From NCBI GenBank assembly GCA_002397315.1, contig DHAE01000020.1, positions 253,994 to 317,993 on the forward strand: 64,000 bases of DNA. The letters run 5' to 3'. Positions 41,218 through 48,530 of the stretch are shown piece after piece. The stretch's first letter is position 1, and every line of letters starts with the position of its first letter. A program made the position numbers and the translations under genes. The stretch comes from Comamonadaceae bacterium UBA4962. Its GTDB lineage: Bacteria > Pseudomonadota > Gammaproteobacteria > Burkholderiales > Burkholderiaceae_C. The notes under the pieces are model-generated. The model saw only the letters and a program-made list of their open reading frames with translations. It searched no databases and was not told the origin of the DNA.

Positions 41218-41880
41218 ATGTCGCTTGCGTATTGGCTGGAAGAAGGGCCAGCAGAGCCCGTGGAGGAAGGAACCATTCAGTTTGGACCAGGGAAGGGATT
41301 GCCCAAGCTGGTATTCAATGGGCTGGACGGCTCCCGAAATAGGGTCAGAAAGATCGCAACACTCGACCCGGTCAGGAAGAAGATCATCTTGATCCAACCG
41401 GGAGACAAGGCGCTGTACTTGTCCGGGTTAAGGGAGGCAGGCATTCCCGGCTATCTCTACCTGTTCGCGCACGCACGACCGGACCGGATACAGGGGGCCG
41501 TCGACATTCATCAGATCGTAAATGTCGTTCGCCGAAGCGGGTTCTGGCATGGGCAGCCCATACTGGTGGATGCGTGCAACGCCGGAGCGTTGCCCCACGG
41601 TGCGGCAAGCGTCCTGGCTCTCACCTTGGGTACCTACGTCACCGCCCCGACCACCACCACGTGGAACCACGCGTTGGGTGGGCCCGCCGTAGGCCAGGGG
41701 GCCTTCGAGAAGCTTCCAGGAGTTCTCTCAGGAATTCCCTTCCCCCATATTCTGCGTCCAGGCGAATGGCGGACATGGGGACCGGATGGGCAGCCCATCG
41801 CATCAACCCGTACATCGCCCCGTGACAAAGGACGACCATTGACCGGGACCAAGGCCTCGAACCTGTTGAAGAGTCCATGA
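41218..41880 (+). CDS. Caspase/CHAT-like protein, possible effector toxin
   Basis: 220 residues, start MSLAYWLEEG after an AAGAG-type site. It has no close family I can name. The core GYLYLFAHARPDRIQG with H85 and PILVDACNAGALP with C120 resembles the His and Cys motifs of caspase-like/CHAT cysteine peptidases (beta-strand then H; beta-strand then DACxAG). Residues from 130 on (TAPTTTTWNHALGG, HILRPGEWRTWGPDG) look like the C-terminal parts of contact-dependent or type VI effector toxins. No signal peptide. Its stop overlaps the start of the next gene by 4 bases. GC content is lower than in the neighbours. Function is inference. Confidence 0.55.
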   Translation: MSLAYWLEEGPAEPVEEGTIQFGPGKGLPKLVFNGLDGSRNRVRKIATLDPVRKKIILIQPGDKALYLSGLREAGIPGYLYLFAHARPDRIQGAVDIHQIVNVVRRSGFWHGQPILVDACNAGALPHGAASVLALTLGTYVTAPTTTTWNHALGGPAVGQGAFEKLPGVLSGIPFPHILRPGEWRTWGPDGQPIASTRTSPRDKGRPLTGTKASNLLKSP

Positions 41881-42578
41881 CAGGGAATCATCCGCGTCGA
41901 AGGGGTCGTGGCCGCAGGGTATTCCTGGCTCTTTTACTACTGTGCGGTGCGTATGCCGGCTGGTGGTGGTGGGACAGTGCGCGCTGCGACCGGCAGGACG
42001 AGTACTCCATCCGTGGCATCTGCTTGATGCAATTGCGCGACCGTGCCGAAGCAGGCGAGCCGATCGCCCAGTGGGGATACGGCGACTATCTTCAGGGCGA
42101 GGGACAGGAGCGTGAGGGCCGTGCCTGGCTGCTTCGCGCCATGCACGGTGCCCGCACCGGCTTCGAACTCAGCGACCACATGATCGGCTACTGCGACCGC
42201 GTCCCCGGCTTCGAGGCGCGCACGGTCGAAGCCATCATGCAGCGCGTGGCGGCGGACAGCCCCGATGCCCATCTGCGGCTGCTGCAGCTCTACACATACC
42301 AGCGCTGTGGTGCTTTCGACCTGGACAAGGCCGCGGCGCAGATTCCGCTGCTCACCCAGTGCGCGCATCTTTCCCTGGAGCAATACCTTCGGGTGGCGCA
42401 GGAAACCGGCCACCCTGTCGATCGCGCCACGCGGCAGGCCATGCGGGCGAATCTGGCGCTATGCGCCCGGGAGGTGGCCGATCCGCCAGCCATCGCCAAT
42501 ACCGTCCAGGAATTCATGCCCGTGCGCCAGAGCGACCTGGATGCGCTGTCACGCCAGCTGGAAGCGCTGGACCGCTGA
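41877..42578 (+). CDS. Single-pass membrane protein with Sel1/TPR-like repeats, possible immunity partner
   Basis: 233 residues. A basic N terminus (NHPRRRGRGRR) is followed by one membrane segment (VFLALLLLCGAYAGWWWW) and a predicted periplasmic helical domain with Sel1-like elements (AEAGEPIAQWGYGDYL, AADSPDAHLRLLQLY). Six Cys suggest disulfides, as expected outside the cytoplasm. Translationally coupled (ATGA overlap) to the caspase-like gene, so an immunity or partner role is likely. The N-terminal 80 residues are repeated in a truncated copy directly downstream. Confidence 0.65.
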   Translation: MTGNHPRRRGRGRRVFLALLLLCGAYAGWWWWDSARCDRQDEYSIRGICLMQLRDRAEAGEPIAQWGYGDYLQGEGQEREGRAWLLRAMHGARTGFELSDHMIGYCDRVPGFEARTVEAIMQRVAADSPDAHLRLLQLYTYQRCGAFDLDKAAAQIPLLTQCAHLSLEQYLRVAQETGHPVDRATRQAMRANLALCAREVADPPAIANTVQEFMPVRQSDLDALSRQLEALDR

Positions 42579-42587
42579 GGTGGCCTG

Positions 42588-42830
42588 ATGGCAAGACCGG
42601 TGTGGTGGCACAAGTGCAGTTGCGGCGTGAAGTTCCTGCTCACCTTCCTGTCGGTGTTCGGCGCGTGGACGGCCTGGTGGTGGATCGACAGCGCCCGCAC
42701 CTGCGACCGGCAGGCGCCGGACGCACTGCACGGCTTCTGCCTGATGCAGGTGCGTGAGCGGGCAGGGCAGGGGGATGCCGCCGCGCAGCAGGCCTATGCG
42801 CGCTATCTCGAGGCCCGTGGCCATCCGGAA
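42588..42830 (+). pseudogene. Truncated duplicate of the membrane partner gene
   Basis: From its ATG the first 80 or so residues match the gene at 41877: a hydrophobic helix, then AWWWIDSARTCDRQAPDALHGFCLMQVRERAGQGDAAAQQAYARYL (in pieces). The match stops at about 42830, 40 bases before the xdhB stop; the frame then runs on to 43019 antisense to xdhB with unrelated sequence. The right boundary is approximate. The 3' part was probably lost by deletion. Confidence 0.7.
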
Positions 42831-42870
42831 CAGGCCGGCGTTCGGGCCGGTGTTCCGGGGCGCGCCCCCC

Positions 42871-45333
42871 TCAATCGTCCCGCACACCCCCGAGCGCGCG
42901 CAGCACGTTCTCGGCCGTGGCCGGCGCCAGGAGATGCACCGGTCCGTCCGCCGCGCCGTCTTCCCGCGCCGCCGCCACGGCATCGCGCAGCGCCTCGTAG
43001 ACGCTCACGGCCAGCATGAAGGGCGGCTCGCCCACGGCCTTGCTGCCGCCCACGTTGTCCTCGCGGTTGGCCTCGTGCCACAGGTCCACCCGGAAGTGCG
43101 CCGGAATGTCGCCCGTGGCCGGGATCTTGTAGGTGCTGGGTGCGTGCGTGGCAAGCCGGCCCCGGCCGTCCCAGACGAGCTGCTCCGTGGTGAGCCAGCC
43201 CATGCCCTGCACGAAGCCGCCCTCGATCTGGCCGACGTCGATCGCGGGGTTGATGCTGCGGCCGGCGTCGTGGAGGATGTCCACGGCGAGCACGCGGCTC
43301 TCGCCGGTGAGCGTGTCGATCGCCACCTCGGTGCAGGCCGCGCCGTAGGCGAAATAGTAGAACGGGCGCCCGGTGAGCGTCGTCTTGTCGTAGTGGATCT
43401 TGGGCGTGCGGTAGAAGCCGTCGCTCCAGAGCTGGATGCGGTTGGCATAGGCGGCCTGCACCACGTCGCGCCAGGCGTGCGAGCGCGTCGGCGACGTGAT
43501 CCGGCCGTTCTCGAACTGCACCGCGCCCGCGCCGCAGTGGTCCAGCCCCGCCACGAAGGCCGCGAGGTTGTCGCGCACGTGGCGCGCCGCGAACTGCGCG
43601 GCGCGGCCATTGAGGTCGGTGCCGCTCGACGCCGCGGTGGCGCTCGCGTTGGGCACCTTGCTGGTGTCGCTCGCGGTGACCAGCACGCGGTCGAGCGGCA
43701 CGCCCAGTTCGTCGGCCACGATCTGCGCCACCTTGGTGTGCAGGCCCTGGCCCATCTCGGTGCCGCCGTGGTTCACCTGCACGCTGCCGTCGGTGTAGAC
43801 GTGCACCAGCGCGCCGGCCTGGTTGAACAGCGTGGCCGTGAAGCTGATGCCGAACTTCACCAGGGTGACGGCCAGACCCCGCTTCAGGGTCGGGTGGCGC
43901 GCGTTCCAGTCCGCCACCGCCTCGCGCCGCTCGCGGTACCGCGCGGTCTGCTCCAGCCGCGGCAGCAGGTCGTGCAGCACGTTGTCTTCCACGGCCATCT
44001 GGTAGTGCGTGACGTTGCGGTCCTGCAGCCCGTAGAGGTTGGCCATGCGAACGTCGAGCGGATCGATTCCGAGCGCGCGCGCCACGTCGCCGAGGATGGT
44101 TTCGATCGCGATCACGCCCTGCGGCCCGCCGAAGCCGCGGAACGCGGTGTGGCTCTGGAGGTTCGTCTTGCAGCGGTAGGAGACGACCTCCACGTGTTCG
44201 AGGAAGTACGCGTTGTCGCAATGGAACACGGCGCGGTCGGCCACCGGGCCGGAGAGGTCGGCCGAGAAGCCGCAGTTCACCGCCATGCGCAGCCGCAGGC
44301 CGTGGATGCAGCCGGTATCGTCGAAGCCGACCTCCCAGTCGTAGGCGAACGGATGGCGCTTGCCGGTGACCATGAAGTCGTCGTCGCGGTCCAGCCGCAG
44401 CTTCACGGGGCGGCCCGTCTTGTGCGCGGCCACCGCGGCCCACACCGCCATGTGGCCGGCCTGCGTCTCCTTGCCGCCGAAGCCCCCGCCCATGCGGCGG
44501 CAGGTCACCGTGACGCGGTGGCTGTCGAGGCCCAGCGCATGTGCCACCCAGTGCTGCACCTCGCCCGGGTGCTGGGTGCTCGAATGCACCTGCCACTGGC
44601 CCTGCTCCTGCGGCAGCACGTAGGCGATCTGGCCTTCCAGGTAGAAATGCTCCTGCCCGCCCACTTCGAGCGTGCCCCGCAGCCGGTGGGGCGCCGCCGC
44701 CAGGGCCGCGGCCGCATCGCCGCGGCGCACGGTGACGGGCGGCAGCACGTAGCTCTCCTGCGCCAGCGCCTCGTGCACCGAGAGCACCGGCGGCAGTTCC
44801 TCGATGTCCAGTTGCACCATGCGGGCGGCGCGCCGCGCCTGCGCCACGGTGTCGGCCAGCACGAGGCCGATCACCTGGCCCGCGAACTGCACCGTGTCCT
44901 GTGCGAACACCGGCTCGTCGTGCGCGAAGGCGGCGAGCACCCGGTCGCCGGGCACGTCGGCCGCGAGCACGATGTCGCGCACGCCGGCCAGGGCGCGGGC
45001 CGCCGCGGCATCCACGCCGCGCAGGCGGCCGTGCGCCACGGGCGAGAGGATGGGCGCCGCGTGCAGCGTACCCTTCCATTCGGGCAGGTCGTCGATGTAC
45101 TGCGCCGTGCCCGCCACCTGGGCGCGGGCGCTTTCATGGATCTGGGAGACGCCCACGGCGCGGCGCGCGCTGCGGGGCGTGCCGTCCAGGCCGGGCGGCG
45201 GGGCTTCGCCGGCCATCGGGCCGGCGGCACCTTCCGCATCGGCGCGTGCCGCCACCGGGTCCGCGTCCGCATCGCGGCTCAGCGGGCCCTCGGGCGCGGT
45301 GCTGGTGGGCAGGGTGTCGTCGCGGCGGTTCAT
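42871..45333 (-). CDS. xdhB: Xanthine dehydrogenase, molybdopterin-binding subunit
   Basis: 820 residues. An N-terminal extension (1-60) is followed by the aldehyde oxidase/xanthine dehydrogenase a/b hammerhead domain (from GVSQIHESARAQVAGTAQYIDDLP in pieces) and the Moco-binding domain: GGGFGGKE, HTAFRGFGGPQG (with the Arg that fixes the purine), GTEMGQGLHTK, GTDLNG, and the catalytic Glu in KAVGEPPF. It oxidises hypoxanthine/xanthine to urate together with XdhA. ATGA overlap with xdhA. Its 3' end abuts the truncated duplicate on the other strand. Confidence 0.97.
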   Translation of the reverse strand: MNRRDDTLPTSTAPEGPLSRDADADPVAARADAEGAAGPMAGEAPPPGLDGTPRSARRAVGVSQIHESARAQVAGTAQYIDDLPEWKGTLHAAPILSPVAHGRLRGVDAAAARALAGVRDIVLAADVPGDRVLAAFAHDEPVFAQDTVQFAGQVIGLVLADTVAQARRAARMVQLDIEELPPVLSVHEALAQESYVLPPVTVRRGDAAAALAAAPHRLRGTLEVGGQEHFYLEGQIAYVLPQEQGQWQVHSSTQHPGEVQHWVAHALGLDSHRVTVTCRRMGGGFGGKETQAGHMAVWAAVAAHKTGRPVKLRLDRDDDFMVTGKRHPFAYDWEVGFDDTGCIHGLRLRMAVNCGFSADLSGPVADRAVFHCDNAYFLEHVEVVSYRCKTNLQSHTAFRGFGGPQGVIAIETILGDVARALGIDPLDVRMANLYGLQDRNVTHYQMAVEDNVLHDLLPRLEQTARYRERREAVADWNARHPTLKRGLAVTLVKFGISFTATLFNQAGALVHVYTDGSVQVNHGGTEMGQGLHTKVAQIVADELGVPLDRVLVTASDTSKVPNASATAASSGTDLNGRAAQFAARHVRDNLAAFVAGLDHCGAGAVQFENGRITSPTRSHAWRDVVQAAYANRIQLWSDGFYRTPKIHYDKTTLTGRPFYYFAYGAACTEVAIDTLTGESRVLAVDILHDAGRSINPAIDVGQIEGGFVQGMGWLTTEQLVWDGRGRLATHAPSTYKIPATGDIPAHFRVDLWHEANREDNVGGSKAVGEPPFMLAVSVYEALRDAVAAAREDGAADGPVHLLAPATAENVLRALGGVRDD

Positions 45334-46907
45334 GCCTGTTCCTCCGTGCGGGCCCATGCCTGCGATGGCGGTTGCGCCACCGGCACGAGCTGCTCGAGCG
45401 ACACGGGTAGGGCGCTGTGATCCGCGGGACGTCCCGGGCTCTCCAGCCAGCAGCGCCGCATCAGCGAGGCCAGCACGGCGCGCCGGTAGGCGCCGCTCGC
45501 GCGCATGTCGGAAATGGGCGTGAATTCCGCCTGCAGTGCCTCGCCCGCGCGCAGCGCAGCGGCTTCGTTCCAGGGCTGGCCGGTGAGCGCGGCCTCGGCA
45601 CCGCGTGCGCGCGCCGGCACCGCCGCCACGCCGCCCGCACCGATGCGGGCCGACTGCACCGTCCCCTCCCGCACCGCCAGCAGCACGGCCAGGCAGACGG
45701 CGGAGATGTCGTCGTCGAAGCGTTTGGAGACCTTGTAGGCAGCCAGCCGGTCGCCCGGCGCGGGCAGGGGGATGTCGATGCGCGCGACGATCTCGTCGGG
45801 CGCCAGCAGGTTCTGGCGGTAGCCGGTGTAGAAGTCTTCCAGCGGCAGGCTGCGTTCGCCGCGCACGCTGGCGAGCGCGATGCGCGCGCCGAGCGCGATC
45901 AGCACCGGCATCGAATCGCCGATCGGCGAGCCGTTGGCGACGTTGCCGCCCAGCGTGCCCGCGTTGCGCACCGGCAGGCCGGCGAAGCGCTCGCCGAAGC
46001 GCCGCAGCGCCGGCCAGTGCGCGACGAGGGCCGCGAAGGCGTCGTCCAGCGTGACGGCCGCGCCGATGGACAGTCGGCCGCCCGCGGTATCGATGCGCCG
46101 CAGTTCCGCAGCCCGGGTGACGTCCAGCACGCGCTCGAAGCGGCGATGCTGCTTGGTGATCCACAGCCCCACGTCGGTGGTGCCGGCGACCACCTGTGCA
46201 CCGGGGTGCGCGGCGCGCGCGGCCAGCAGCCCGGCGAGCGTGCCGGGAGCCAGGTAGCTGTCGTCCGCGGGGGCGTCGCCGTCCGGCCGCGCCGGGCCGG
46301 CCTGCAGCGCCTGCAGACGTTCCAGCAGGGCGCTTTCGTCCACCGGTTGCAGCGGCAGTTCGGCCATGGACTGCGCCGCATCCAGGATCGGGCGGTAGCC
46401 CGTGCAGCGGCAGAGGTTGCCCGACAGCTCCGCCACCGCCAGTTCGCGCGTGACCTCCTGGCCGCGGCACACGTGGTTCTGGTACATGCCGAACAGGCTC
46501 ATCACGAAGCCCGGCGTGCAGAAGCCGCATTGAGAGCCGTGGCACTGCACCATGGATTCCTGCGCGGGATGCAGCGGCGCGGGAGCGCCTTCGGCCTGCG
46601 AGGGCGTGCCGCGCTGGATCAGCGGGTCGCGCGCCAGGTCTTCCACCGTCCAGAGCGCCATGCCGTCGACCGCATGCGCGAGGCGGATGCAGGCGTTCAC
46701 CGCCCGGAAACGCACCCGGCCGTCCTCGGCCGAGCCCAGCACCACCGTGCAGGCGCCGCAATCGCCTTCGCCGCAGCCTTCCTTCGTCCCGCAGTCGCCC
46801 AGGTCTTCCCGCAGCACCTCCAGCAGCGTGCGGTCGGGCGGAACGTGGTCCAGCGTCACGGGCTGGCCGCGGCGGAGGAAGCGGATCGGTCGGGAAACAG
46901 CGGTCAT
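45330..46907 (-). CDS. xdhA: Xanthine dehydrogenase, 2Fe-2S and FAD subunit
   Basis: 525 residues. Two 2Fe-2S clusters: the plant-type ferredoxin site CGTKEGCGEGDCGACTV near residue 45 and CHGSQCGFCTPGF with GNLCRCTGYRPI near 110-150. The FAD domain (about 195-380) has VVAGTTDVGL and GTLGGNVANGSPIGDSMP; a CO-dehydrogenase flavoprotein C-terminal domain follows. Electrons pass from Moco through FeS to FAD and NAD. First gene of the xdhAB operon; XdhC is encoded far away at 27359. Start MTAVSRPIRFL. Confidence 0.97.
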   Translation of the reverse strand: MTAVSRPIRFLRRGQPVTLDHVPPDRTLLEVLREDLGDCGTKEGCGEGDCGACTVVLGSAEDGRVRFRAVNACIRLAHAVDGMALWTVEDLARDPLIQRGTPSQAEGAPAPLHPAQESMVQCHGSQCGFCTPGFVMSLFGMYQNHVCRGQEVTRELAVAELSGNLCRCTGYRPILDAAQSMAELPLQPVDESALLERLQALQAGPARPDGDAPADDSYLAPGTLAGLLAARAAHPGAQVVAGTTDVGLWITKQHRRFERVLDVTRAAELRRIDTAGGRLSIGAAVTLDDAFAALVAHWPALRRFGERFAGLPVRNAGTLGGNVANGSPIGDSMPVLIALGARIALASVRGERSLPLEDFYTGYRQNLLAPDEIVARIDIPLPAPGDRLAAYKVSKRFDDDISAVCLAVLLAVREGTVQSARIGAGGVAAVPARARGAEAALTGQPWNEAAALRAGEALQAEFTPISDMRASGAYRRAVLASLMRRCWLESPGRPADHSALPVSLEQLVPVAQPPSQAWARTEEQA

Positions 46908-46930
46908 TCGCGGGGGCTTTCGTGGGATCG

Positions 46931-46963
46931 GCACCCGGTGTCCGTCAGGAATGAACCGGGTGC
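46931..46963. promoter_or_regulatory. Inverted repeat in the xdhA leader
   Basis: Perfect 9-base arms GCACCCGGT / ACCGGGTGC separated by 15 bases, 24-56 bases before the xdhA start. Possible operator or RNA stem. Confidence 0.45.
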
Positions 46964-47075
46964 AGGCCGTGTGCGGCCAGGAACGCACAGCGTAACCTGT
47001 CCAGGGGGCTCCTGCCACCGCAAATTCGATGCCAGCGCCCGCACTTTCGGGCCTGCCGCCGCCCGTCGCTATCCG

Positions 47076-47630
47076 CTAGCGGCCGCAGTCCTCGCAGACG
47101 TAGAAGTACACCTCGCCTTCCCGTCCCTCCACCAGCGGCGTGAGGTAGGCCACGTTGCTGTCGGCTGCGAACGTCATCCGCACGCGGCGCCCGTCGGCGA
47201 ACGACACGTCCACCCGGTCGCTCATGCACTCGCCGAACGCGCCGTAGTAGTTCATCACGTCGACCTGCGATACCGGCACGGCCTTGCGCAGGAACGTGCG
47301 CACCTGCCGGGGTGTGATCGCCCGTGACCGCGGTGGCGGCTCGGCGCACGGGCGGTTGTCCGCGTCGAAATAGCGCGCGCTGCGGATCCGGATGTCACGC
47401 ACGGGGCCCAGGGCGTGGGGATAGGCGCGGGCTTCCGTCCGGCGCTGGTCATCCTGGTCGGCAGAACTTGTTGCTGATTGCGCTGCTGGTGCACCGCCGA
47501 TGGGATTGGCTGAAGGCGCAGTATTCTGAAGTGGGGCGGACCAGGCCGCTCCTGAAATACATGCCAGCAATATGACAAGCGTGCGAGTAGCAGACGACGC
47601 CGTTGGCTGCGATAGCATTTTTACTGCCAT
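47076..47630 (-). CDS. Secreted small protein, probable immunity partner of the amidase
   Basis: 184 residues with a signal peptide (RTLVILLACISGAAWSA), so periplasmic. A low-complexity linker (35-65) leads to a domain with DVMNYYGAFGECMSDRVDVSFADGRRVRMTF (in pieces) and a paired-Cys end YVCEDCGR. No named family recognised. Its ATG overlaps the amidase stop by 10 bases; a second ATG 12 bases on lies just past that stop. Coupling to a muralytic enzyme plus periplasmic location is the classic layout of an immunity protein; this role is inferred. Confidence 0.6.
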   Translation of the reverse strand: MAVKMLSQPTASSATRTLVILLACISGAAWSAPLQNTAPSANPIGGAPAAQSATSSADQDDQRRTEARAYPHALGPVRDIRIRSARYFDADNRPCAEPPPRSRAITPRQVRTFLRKAVPVSQVDVMNYYGAFGECMSDRVDVSFADGRRVRMTFAADSNVAYLTPLVEGREGEVYFYVCEDCGR

Positions 47631-48280
47631 GTCGCCGTGCTCGCTTCTGTCGGGTTCTTGCGGCTGACGTCAGGATGCCGGAAGACTTCGGTCTGTGGGA
47701 TGGAGAGCGACGCTATCAACTGATTGACCAACCATTGAAGGGAGACGTTTTGTGCGTTGTTAACTGCCTCGTATACGGCGTGCTGGTTGAAGTACCGTTC
47801 TTTCTCAAGAGGCGTAGCGTTGGCCGGAGCCGATTTTCCTGGCGGAAGTGAAGGCATGCCGACAATCTCTATCCCAAGACTATCCGCATTGGAGGGATAG
47901 CGCACTGGAACACTCTTTTGCATCTCTAGCTTATGCATCCGATCTACGAGGGAGCTCTGAGGAGCCTGTGGAGACCGCGAAAATTCCGAAGGTTTACAGC
48001 GTACTTCGGCCAAACATCGGGCAAGCAAAGAGCCGACATGGTTGGTCCGCTTTTTCACGGAGGCGGTTTGATAGATCGTGCCGTCCTTGTCAATCAGGAA
48101 ATGCGCGCCATTCGCATTGGCCCGGGTATAGCTATTGAATGTGCTCGTTGCGCTACTCGATCCGGTCTGGTGCACGATGATGCCTTGAACCTGATGCAGC
48201 GGTTGGCGTTCTATCTGGTTAAAGCGGCGCGGCATGATTCCTGCGTTCATGATCATGCCTTGTTCATCAATGTGAAGCAT
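47621..48280 (-). CDS. PGRP/Amidase_2-type N-acetylmuramoyl-L-alanine amidase
   Basis: 219 residues. Zinc-amidase motifs: H37 in GIIVHQTG, GAHFLIDKDGTIYQ (H60, Y70), TNHVGS (H81), LGIEIVG with a possible catalytic Glu, and a C-terminal FRHPDVSRKNPTEAS (H202 and perhaps E212 as ligands), as in the AmpD/T7 lysozyme fold. It cleaves the bond between muramic acid and L-Ala in peptidoglycan. No signal peptide, so it needs another route out, as a type VI effector would, or acts on recycled fragments. Start ATG after a strong GAGGAAGGG site. Followed by a periplasmic partner gene. GC is below the window average. Confidence 0.82.
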   Translation of the reverse strand: MLHIDEQGMIMNAGIMPRRFNQIERQPLHQVQGIIVHQTGSSSATSTFNSYTRANANGAHFLIDKDGTIYQTASVKKRTNHVGSLLARCLAEVRCKPSEFSRSPQAPQSSLVDRMHKLEMQKSVPVRYPSNADSLGIEIVGMPSLPPGKSAPANATPLEKERYFNQHAVYEAVNNAQNVSLQWLVNQLIASLSIPQTEVFRHPDVSRKNPTEASTATWQ

Positions 48281-48530
48281 ATGGTTCCCTTCCTCTTTGT
48301 TCGCTTGTGATATGTCGTCTGCCGGCCACCGACGCCGGGGACGATGCACTGTATGCAGGCTGTCTCCGTCGCCTGTAACAAGACGTTGGCGGTCCTGGCT
48401 GGAGTAGAGCTTGGGAAAGCTGCGCATCTTTACTGCTTCACGACATAGGACGCGTTCTCCCTGGCGAACTAAGACAGCCGCTGCTGCCATGTTCCGCTTT
48501 TCTTTTTGCAATCCAAGAGACAATCCCCGC

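Noticed and set aside
42831..43019. Continuation of the truncated duplicate frame into xdhB
   Set aside because: The sequence is antisense to xdhB and unrelated to the parent gene beyond about residue 80.
48341..48360. TGTATGCA-like element between the amidase and the purine ABC operon
   Set aside because: Only one half-site of the GntR operator is present and the A-rich spacer is missing. It may instead be the -10 region of the amidase gene.
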